From NCBI RefSeq assembly GCF_022829605.1, contig NZ_JAKSYD010000231.1, forward strand, positions 1 through 33,625: a DNA stretch of 33,625 bases, given 5' to 3'. The number at the start of each line of letters is the position of its first letter. The stretch's first letter is position 1. The translations under genes were made by a program, and so were the position numbers. The notes beneath the pieces are model-generated. The model was given only the letters and a program-made list of their open reading frames with translations, did not search any database and was not told where the DNA came from. The DNA comes from Methylobacterium sp. E-065. GTDB taxonomy: Bacteria > Pseudomonadota > Alphaproteobacteria > Rhizobiales > Beijerinckiaceae. Below are positions 1 to 4,436 of the stretch, piece by piece.

Positions 1-97
1 CGCACGAAACACGGCACAGATGTACCGGTTTTCACCGGCCGAGAACGGCTAACGTACTGGTTATGAATAGGAATATGACGAAGCAAGTATTTCAGGG

Positions 98-141
98 CTT
101 CGGTTTACAAAACCGCTGCACTACCGCTGTGCTACACCGGC
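98..141 (-). pseudogene. 5' half of a tRNA-Thr (anticodon TGT)
   Basis: On the minus strand these 44 bases have a 7-base acceptor strand (GCCGGTG), the TA linker, a 4-bp D stem (GCAC/GTGC) with a GG-containing loop, and an anticodon arm whose 7-base loop TTTGTAA carries TGT. After the anticodon arm no variable loop, no GGTTCRA T-arm and no CACCGGC acceptor partner follow; a 6-bp dyad (79-102) takes their place. It is therefore a truncated tRNA, not a functional one. Phages that integrate at the anticodon loop carry tRNA halves in their attachment sites, so this may be an att half-site, or a decayed tRNA gene. The fragment call is firm; the att role is inference. Confidence 0.72.
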
Positions 142-150
142 AGACGCTCT

Positions 151-177
151 GAAACCGTTGGAGAAACTGGCGGTTTC
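151..177. repeat. Dyad, 7-bp arms
   Basis: GAAACCG (151-157) and CGGTTTC (171-177) form a perfect 7-bp inverted repeat with a 13-base loop, immediately beside the tRNA fragment. There is no T-run on either side, so it does not look like a terminator. Confidence 0.45.
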
Positions 178-186
178 GATACGTCA

Positions 187-218
187 GAAGTGCGTTTGAC
201 TACGTTTAACCGCACTTC
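187..218. repeat. Dyad with 8-bp arms and internal direct repeat
   Basis: GAAGTGCG (187-194) and CGCACTTC (211-218) are perfect inverted arms. Between and across them lies an imperfect direct repeat, TGCGTTTGAC (191-200) and TACGTTTAAC (201-210). The combination resembles an operator or recombinase-binding site upstream of the plus-strand genes at 338. No good promoter was found with it. Confidence 0.4.
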
Positions 219-337
219 GTCAAGGCACAGATCTCGGCACATTCCGTTCACGGCTCGTTCGCGCTACCCTACGGACGAGATCAACATGCCGGCCCTCGTG
301 CAAATCGGGGGTCGGCACAAGAGACGGCACAGTCCGG

Positions 338-604
338 ATGGCGAAAGAGATCCCCAGCGTCGGCGACCTGCGCCGCAAGTCCGAGGTGTCGGACGACGAG
401 ATCGAGGCTGCTACAGCGACCTATCTCGCGGACGAGTCGGCCAAGCCCTTCACCTTCAAGTCCGGCCACACCATCGACGTGGCGAAGGCGATCGAGATGC
501 ACCCGCAGGCCAGGGCGCTGCTGGCGGACGAGGCGACCAAACCCGGCCTGCGCCGCACGATGGTGAAGACCGCCATCGTCATGGGCTTCCCGGAGCAGGG
601 ATGA
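338..604 (+). CDS. Small protein of unknown function (88 aa)
   Basis: I do not recognise this protein. It is 88 residues, charged, probably helical and without membrane segments or cysteines. It begins MAKEIPSVGDLRRKSEVSDD, and its second half is rich in Ala/Arg/Lys helices. The ATG at 338 is chosen because the protein ends in an ATGA overlap with the next gene at 601, the usual sign of a translationally coupled phage cassette; its own ribosome binding site is weak. It is the first of three plus-strand genes that run towards, and end just before, the terminator of the late operon. Such convergent small genes at the lysis end of a phage are often accessory genes, but no function can be assigned. 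Confidence 0.6.
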   Translation: MAKEIPSVGDLRRKSEVSDDEIEAATATYLADESAKPFTFKSGHTIDVAKAIEMHPQARALLADEATKPGLRRTMVKTAIVMGFPEQG

Positions 605-801
605 GCGAGGAACCGCACGCGAAGCACGACGTCGTGGTCGCCCGCCTGACGCAGCGCCTGCACGGCTATGCGCAGGGGCTCGGCCTGGACGATACCGCGC
701 TCCGCCAGATCGTCGAGCGCGTCATCGCGGACATGCCGGAGGCCGACGACGTGGATCGGCAGGTCGAGGCGCGCAACTGGATGCTTATCGCGGCGCGCTG
801 A
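601..801 (+). CDS. Small protein of unknown function (66 aa)
   Basis: The ATG overlaps the stop of the upstream gene (ATGA at 601-604), giving a 66-residue acidic helical protein that starts MSEEPHAKHDVVVARL and ends in NWMLIAAR. The frame stays open upstream of 601, but the coupling and the change to arginine-rich, unnatural composition before this point argue for the start at 601. There is no recognisable domain. It sits in the middle of the three-gene plus-strand cassette and leaves a 2-base gap to the gene at 804, so the three are probably co-transcribed. Confidence 0.55.
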   Translation: MSEEPHAKHDVVVARLTQRLHGYAQGLGLDDTALRQIVERVIADMPEADDVDRQVEARNWMLIAAR

Positions 802-803
802 CG

Positions 804-1073
804 ATGCCAGCCGAACCACATGCCCCGATCCGCGGTCGCCAGCTCGCCGCGCTACGCGCTTGCTTGCTCTATCCGCAGGGGCTTCGGCATGAAGCCTACC
901 CGTCCGCGATGCCAGCACTGCGGAAGCGCGGCTTCGTCGTCTCTCGGCTTGCACACGGCCCGGGGCGGAAGATCCCGGCATGGTTCATCACACAGGACGG
1001 GCGCGACCACCTCGCCAATATCGATGCCACGAAACCAGGTGTGCTACGCGGCGCGGGTACCGGCAGCCGGTAG
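804..1073 (+). CDS. Small winged-helix-like protein (89 aa)
   Basis: This is an 89-residue protein two bases after the previous stop. Its middle (about residues 11-70) reads like a short winged-helix fold: a helix starting at GRQLAALRACL, a second helix, a recognition-like segment with LRKRGFVV, and then a basic turn with PAWFITQDGRDHL that resembles the beta-wing seen in small phage proteins describing a 'DGR' C-terminal helix. No HTH family can be named with confidence. It stops at 1073, three bases before the T-tract of the minus-strand terminator, so the cassette and the late operon converge on the same spot. Confidence 0.5.
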   Translation: MPAEPHAPIRGRQLAALRACLLYPQGLRHEAYPSAMPALRKRGFVVSRLAHGPGRKIPAWFITQDGRDHLANIDATKPGVLRGAGTGSR

Positions 1074-1075
1074 TC

Positions 1076-1114
1076 AAAAACGACGAAAGGCGCCCCAGCC
1101 GAAGCCGGGGCGCC
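1076..1114 (-). terminator. Rho-independent terminator of the late operon
   Basis: On the minus strand an 11-bp stem (1089-1099 with 1104-1114, one G-T wobble) is closed by a TTCG tetraloop and followed by TTT and then TTTTT (1076-1080). It lies 33 bases after the last minus-strand gene. On the plus strand the T-run would precede the stem, so it is directional and would not stop the plus-strand cassette. Confidence 0.88.
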
Positions 1115-1146
1115 AGAGTAGGTGTGAAGCAGAGTGTGAAGTGGCG

Positions 1147-1770
1147 CTACCGCCGCGCCGGCGCTCGAGCATCCCGCTCCAGCTCGTCGATCCGCTTCTG
1201 CATGCCCTGGATCGTGTCGCGCGGCGTGTTGAGGTCGTACAGCCCCTGCCGGACCTGATCGGCCTGGCGCTGAAGATCCGCGTCCCGGGCGCGCTGGGCC
1301 GCCCACATCTGCTCGTGCTCACCGCGCGGGACCACCTGCTTGGTCACGGCGTCGAGATCGCGCTCGACCCGCTCGACGCGGCCGTCGGTCAGGCGCTGGA
1401 GGTCGTCCCGGCGCTGCGTGACGACGTTGAACCGGGTGTCGAGGTCCTCACGCGGGACGTAGCGCTGGGCGGACGCCTCCACCTTGGCGATCGCCAGCTC
1501 CAGCCGGCCCTGTCCGGTGTTGATCCAGGTGAAGCCCATGGTGCCGATGGAGCCCAGCACGCCGAGCAGGATCGCGATCGGCTGCCAGTTGATGGTGGAG
1601 CGCGCCTTCACGTCCGAGGTCAGCGCCGCGAACCCACGCTCGACCGAGCCGGTCAGCGAGGCGAGCCCCGCCGTGAGGCCGGCGACGTCTTTCTCGACGC
1701 GGACCAGCCGCTCGGCGTAATCGGGGGCCGTGTGCGGCTGCATCTGCTGCTGCTGAAGCTGTGCGGTCAT
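1147..1770 (-). CDS. Single-span membrane coiled-coil protein, end of lysis block
   Basis: This is a 207-residue protein that begins MTAQLQQQQMQPHTAPDYAE. Residues about 20-58 form a charged helix (ERLVRVEKDVAGL), residues about 63-84 are one hydrophobic segment (PIAILLGVLGSIGTMGF), and residues about 88-200 are a long charged helix rich in Arg, Asp, Glu and Gln with coiled-coil character. Small phage proteins of this shape often sit in lysis cassettes. It could be a holin accessory, an antiholin or another envelope protein; no family is certain. The ATG at 1770 is preferred over an upstream non-ATG start. It is the last gene before the operon terminator and is separated from the lipoprotein gene by a structured gap of 173 bases. 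Confidence 0.7.
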   Translation of the reverse strand: MTAQLQQQQMQPHTAPDYAERLVRVEKDVAGLTAGLASLTGSVERGFAALTSDVKARSTINWQPIAILLGVLGSIGTMGFTWINTGQGRLELAIAKVEASAQRYVPREDLDTRFNVVTQRRDDLQRLTDGRVERVERDLDAVTKQVVPRGEHEQMWAAQRARDADLQRQADQVRQGLYDLNTPRDTIQGMQKRIDELERDARAPARR

Positions 1771-1835
1771 GATCCTGGCCCCCAAGGCCGGAGAGTCGCG
1801 CGCCGGTGTTCCGGTCGCGCGTTGTGTTAAGCGAA

Positions 1836-1907
1836 CCGGCCTCCCGTGAGAGACAAGCCGGCTTGTGTTCGGTGGATGAGAGACAACCGAGCCCGGCGGG
1901 AGGCCGG
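1836..1907. repeat. Nested inverted repeats in the lysis intergenic gap
   Basis: CCGGCCTCCCG (1836-1846) and CGGGAGGCCGG (1897-1907) are perfect 11-bp arms. Inside them lie a 14-bp perfect palindrome ACAAGCCGGCTTGT (1853-1866) and two direct copies of TGAGAGACAA (1847-1856 and 1877-1886). The RNA could fold into a multi-branched structure. Its function is unknown. Confidence 0.6.
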
Positions 1908-1908
1908 G

Positions 1909-1933
1909 AAGCCCGTGAAACTTTCACGGGCTT
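1909..1933 (-). terminator. Hairpin after the o-spanin-like gene
   Basis: A 12-bp perfect inverted repeat, AAGCCCGTGAAA and TTTCACGGGCTT, is separated by one base. It starts 11 bases beyond the stop of the lipoprotein gene (1944). There is no T-run of more than two bases, so it is at best a weak or Rho-assisted terminator or an mRNA stabiliser; it would act in either direction. Confidence 0.5.
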
Positions 1934-1943
1934 GGTGGGCCGA

Positions 1944-2267
1944 TCAGGGCTTGGCGAAGTCGCGCCGGACGGCCGCGATCCAGGCCTGAGCCCGCGTTCC
2001 GCAAGCCGCCTTGGACCGATCGAGGATCTTGGCCTGGCCGATGATCCGGACGACGTCGGCGCGGGTCAGCGATCGATCCGGGATATCCGGGAAGCTCGCG
2101 CGCACGCAGGCCTCGATCCCCTCGGGCGGGGCCGGCAGCGTGACCCGGATCTCGGCCGGCGCGGCCGGATCGATCGCGGGGACGAGGTCTCTAGAGCCTG
2201 CGCAGGCGCTGAGACCAAAGCCGAGGCAGGCAGACGCCATCGCGGCGCGGATCCTTGGCGAGCGCAT
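1944..2267 (-). CDS. Putative outer-membrane spanin-like lipoprotein (Rz1-like)
   Basis: This 107-residue protein has a basic start, a short hydrophobic stretch and a lipobox ending L-S-A-C, with the lipidation cysteine at residue 22. The mature part is 85 residues with a proline-rich section (AIDPAAPAEIRVTLPAPPEG) and two further cysteines. Its start (ATG 2267, with GGAA eight bases upstream) lies 77 bases inside the 3' end of the preceding membrane-protein gene in another frame. That is the classic overlapped i-spanin/o-spanin layout. The o-spanin would sit in the outer membrane and meet its inner-membrane partner to fuse the membranes in the last step of lysis. It is longer than most Rz1 proteins, so another lipoprotein role is possible. 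Confidence 0.72.
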   Translation of the reverse strand: MRSPRIRAAMASACLGFGLSACAGSRDLVPAIDPAAPAEIRVTLPAPPEGIEACVRASFPDIPDRSLTRADVVRIIGQAKILDRSKAACGTRAQAWIAAVRRDFAKP

Positions 2268-2640
2268 CGGTTAGTTCCTTGATCTTGAGGGTGTCGGCCT
2301 GGCGTTCGACCTGCTCGTGGGCGCGCAGCTCGATCGCCTCGTGCGTGATCGCCTCGGCCTTCTCGGCCCGCAGCTGCTCGGCCCGGATCGCCACGGCGTG
2401 GTCGTGCATGAGCATGCGGCGGGCGCCGTCGGCCTCGGCCGCCTGCCAGCAGAAGGCGAAGGCGCCGAGCCCGGCCGCCGCAGCGAGCGCCACGAGGCGC
2501 AGCCGCCGCGGGAGCAGGAACAGGCCGATCAGCGCGATCGCCACCGCCGCGCCGATCTGCTTCAGCGCCACCGGTGACATCGCGGCCCAGAGCAGGGACG
2601 CGAACGCCCAGAGGATGCCGGTCCAGGAGAAGTCGAACAT
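2191..2640 (-). CDS. Multi-spanning inner-membrane protein with periplasmic coiled coil (i-spanin or holin-like)
   Basis: This is a 149-residue protein. Three hydrophobic segments fill the N-terminal half (about residues 7-23, 28-44 and 48-66, with PRRLR between the last two). They are followed by a charged, Ala/Glu-rich helix (about 70-130) that looks like the periplasmic arm of an Rz-type i-spanin. Usual i-spanins have a single N-terminal membrane helix, so the three segments are unusual and could mean a holin-like part joined to a spanin arm. No separate holin gene is evident in the block. It starts at ATG 2640, sharing one base with the endolysin stop (TGATG), and its end overlaps the lipoprotein gene. 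Membrane location is firm; the exact role is inference. Confidence 0.68.
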   Translation of the reverse strand: MFDFSWTGILWAFASLLWAAMSPVALKQIGAAVAIALIGLFLLPRRLRLVALAAAAGLGAFAFCWQAAEADGARRMLMHDHAVAIRAEQLRAEKAEAITHEAIELRAHEQVERQADTLKIKELTDALAKDPRRDGVCLPRLWSQRLRRL

Positions 2641-3695
2641 CAGGCGCGCGCTCCAATGAGACGGGGGAAGCGGCGCGCCAGGGCGTCCGGCACGGGCCGA
2701 CCGGCATCGTCCCAGCGCGCGTAGAGGGCGTAGGCGGCGCCGGCGACGATCAGCGCGCCCATGACGAAGCCGAAGACCGTGCCGGCCGAGATCTGCGCCT
2801 GCGCGCTCTCGGCCTGGTCCTTCAGTTCGCTGACGCTCTGAGCGACCTCGGCGAAGCCGAAGGTTCCGGCCGCGCCGGCCCCCTGGACGGTGCGGCTCTT
2901 CGCCAGGTTCGCGTCACGCGCCGGCACCGCCAGGGGCTCGGCGGTGTCGAGGGCGGCCAGCGTGTCGTCGTCGAGCTCGCCCGTGACGGGGAGGCCCGAC
3001 TTCTTCTGCAGGAGCTGCACGGAGGCCGTGGTACGGTCGCCGTGTTCGCCGTCGACCTTGCCGACTGGGTAGCGCAGCGCCTTCAGCTTCGCCTGGGCGG
3101 GGATCACCCGCAGCGCCGCCTTCGCCTTCGCGAGGTAGGCCTTGCACTCGGACAACCCGATAGCGCCGCCGTTCACCCGCCGGCGCAGGCCCTCGACGTC
3201 GTCGGCGTCGGCGAGCGCGTTGCAATCGTTGTCGGTCCAGAAGGTCAGCGCGGCCGCGATCGCGCCAGTCGGCGTGCGCAGGCGGTCGGGATCCGCCTCG
3301 AAGCCGGCGGCGCGGTAGTTCGCCCGGCCGGTGTTCTGCAGCAGGCCGCCACCCCGGTAGCGCCAGCCGTCGCCCGGCTGCACGTTCCCCATCCGGCCGC
3401 CGTAGACCTTCTCGGCCAGAGCCTTCGGGTTGCCGGCGTACGGCTTGGCCGAGGCCGGGGTCGGGAAGCGCTTCGGCCAGACCTGGCACAGGCGCTCGGC
3501 CGTGTAGAACAGGCTCTCCTCAAGGCGCGTGAAGCCGCCGGACTCGGTCGCCATCTCGGCGACGAAGTGGGCGATCCGGTTCGGCGTGGTGATCTCGGCC
3601 GCCGCGATCCGGTCGTCGGCCGCGATGAACGCCGCCACGATATCGGCGCGCGCATGCGGCGCGACCGCGGGGAGGATCCGCTTCCAGTCGGTCAT
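2640..3695 (-). CDS. GH19-type endolysin with peptidoglycan-binding domain and C-terminal membrane anchor
   Basis: This is a 351-residue cell-wall hydrolase. Residues about 1-200 match the chitinase/GH19-type lysin fold: candidate catalytic Glu51 in AEMATESGGF, Glu59/60 in RLEESL, the YTAERL segment, and WRYRGGGLLQNTGRANY (111-127). Residues about 207-252 resemble a PG_binding_1 repeat (TTASVQLLQKKSGLPVTG). After a linker and a charged helix comes a hydrophobic span (about 306-326) followed by RWDDAGRPVP, a C-terminal anchor uncommon in soluble endolysins. It cleaves the glycan of peptidoglycan at host lysis. The ATG at 3695 is chosen (GGTGG upstream); a GTG at 3704 in frame is the alternative. 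No signal peptide is seen, so export presumably needs a holin or the C-terminal helix. Confidence 0.87.
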   Translation of the reverse strand: MTDWKRILPAVAPHARADIVAAFIAADDRIAAAEITTPNRIAHFVAEMATESGGFTRLEESLFYTAERLCQVWPKRFPTPASAKPYAGNPKALAEKVYGGRMGNVQPGDGWRYRGGGLLQNTGRANYRAAGFEADPDRLRTPTGAIAAALTFWTDNDCNALADADDVEGLRRRVNGGAIGLSECKAYLAKAKAALRVIPAQAKLKALRYPVGKVDGEHGDRTTASVQLLQKKSGLPVTGELDDDTLAALDTAEPLAVPARDANLAKSRTVQGAGAAGTFGFAEVAQSVSELKDQAESAQAQISAGTVFGFVMGALIVAGAAYALYARWDDAGRPVPDALARRFPRLIGARA

Positions 3696-3710
3696 GGTGG
3701 CCACCAGGGG

Positions 3711-3944
3711 TCAGAAGGGGATCGAGAGGCGCAGGCGCAGCGGCGCGAGCTCGTCGAGCTCCAGCGTGCGCAGGCGCTCGCCCTCGCGGATGAGCGTGCC
3801 GTTCGGCGCGATCGGCGCGGCCGCCAGGAGGCTCGCCGAGCTCGGCCGGGGCGGCAGGTGCGGTCGACCCCGCGCGGCACAGGGAGCGGCGCCGGTCGCG
3901 AGGCCGACGACGGCGACGATCGCCGCCAGGCGCCGGCACCGCAT
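3711..3944 (-). CDS. Small secreted protein of unknown function (77 aa)
   Basis: This is a 77-residue protein with a clear signal peptide (MRCRRLAAIVAVVGLATGAA, cleavage probably after CAA near residue 24). The mature part is about 50 residues, proline- and leucine-rich, ending LRLRLSIPF. Its ATG shares one base with the stop of the RlpA-like gene (TGATG at 3944), so the two are translationally coupled, and the endolysin follows 16 bases later. It is likely periplasmic and part of the lysis block. I do not recognise a family; the position between two wall-active genes suggests a helper in envelope disruption. Confidence 0.68.
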   Translation of the reverse strand: MRCRRLAAIVAVVGLATGAAPCAARGRPHLPPRPSSASLLAAAPIAPNGTLIREGERLRTLELDELAPLRLRLSIPF

Positions 3945-4339
3945 CACCGCGCGTCCGCCACGCGGCGACCCGAGCCGACGATCTCGACCCGCACCCGGGC
4001 GAGGCCGCAGGCGCCGAGCGCCCGGCAGGATCCCGTCGACAGGTCGATCAGTCGGCCGAGCCTGCGATGCGGCCCTCGGTCGTTGACCCGGACGACGATG
4101 CTGCGGCCTGTCACCAGATGCGTGACCCGCAGGCGGGTGTTGAACGGGACATCCCAGATCGCGGCCGTCAGGCCCATCGGTCGGAAGTACTCGCCGTTCG
4201 CCGTCCGGCCGTTCTTGTTGATCCGGAAGATCTCGCGACCATAGGTCGAGGCGATCCCCTCCCAGGCATGGACGGACGCAGGGGCGAGCAGCAGCGCGCA
4301 AACGCAAGCCGCCCGCAGCGCGAGGCGCTGCAGGAGCAT
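3944..4339 (-). CDS. RlpA-like double-psi beta-barrel protein, secreted
   Basis: This is a 131-residue protein with a signal peptide (about residues 1-25, ending ASVHA) and one double-psi beta-barrel domain (26-122) of the RlpA type. It shows GIASTYG, the TANGEYF segment, VRVNDRGPH with Asp87, and GRLIDLS. RlpA proteins are lytic transglycosylases that act on denuded glycan strands in the periplasm. The usual 'TAAH' histidine is replaced here: residues 58-62 read LTAAI, followed by WDVPFNT. If the histidine is required, activity may be changed or lost, so this may be a binding protein or a variant enzyme. The start has GGAG seven bases upstream. It opens the lysis block, directly after the tailspike gene and a hairpin. 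Confidence 0.82.
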   Translation of the reverse strand: MLLQRLALRAACVCALLLAPASVHAWEGIASTYGREIFRINKNGRTANGEYFRPMGLTAAIWDVPFNTRLRVTHLVTGRSIVVRVNDRGPHRRLGRLIDLSTGSCRALGACGLARVRVEIVGSGRRVADAR

Positions 4340-4399
4340 GGTGGATCTCCGGAGGTGTCGAGAGAGGGACCGGGCGATAAGGACCGGTCAGGTCAGATC

Positions 4400-4432
4400 A
4401 CCCGCTCCCGGCTTGGTGTGCGGGGAGCGGGT
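4400..4432 (-). terminator. Strong hairpin after the tailspike gene
   Basis: ACCCGCTCCC and GGGAGCGGGT form a perfect 10-bp stem with a 13-base loop that begins four bases after the tailspike stop codon on the minus strand. There is no T-run, so it is either a Rho-dependent or leaky terminator or an mRNA 3' stabiliser between the tailspike and lysis modules. Confidence 0.55.
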
Positions 4433-4436
4433 GGGG

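Larger units (their letters stand above)
1..337. other. Non-coding left edge with a tRNA half and several dyads
   Basis: I see no convincing gene in these 337 bases. Reading frames that cross it lack a ribosome binding site and phage-like protein features. The region is richer in A and T than the phage genes (for example 61-79) and contains a tRNA-Thr 5' half (98-141, minus), a short GNRA-type hairpin on the minus strand (25-38, stem CCGGT, loop GAAA), a dyad at 79-102 (CGAAGC/GCTTCG), one at 151-177 and one at 187-218. Such a cluster next to the end of a late operon would fit an attachment site or a control region, but no integrase is visible to support this. Confidence 0.6.

Noticed and set aside
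98..141. Functional tRNA-Thr
   Set aside because: No variable loop, T-arm, or 3' acceptor strand follows the anticodon arm, so it can only be a fragment.
190..801. Long plus-strand frame from 190 that contains the 601-801 gene
   Set aside because: The part before 601 is Arg/Pro/Gly-rich and overlaps the gene at 338 in another frame; the ATGA-coupled start at 601 is far better.
2574..4244. Long plus-strand open frame (about 556 codons) across the lysis block
   Set aside because: It runs opposite to the endolysin and its neighbours, is extremely Arg/Gly/Ala-rich, and has no domain. It is an antisense frame kept open by the high GC content.
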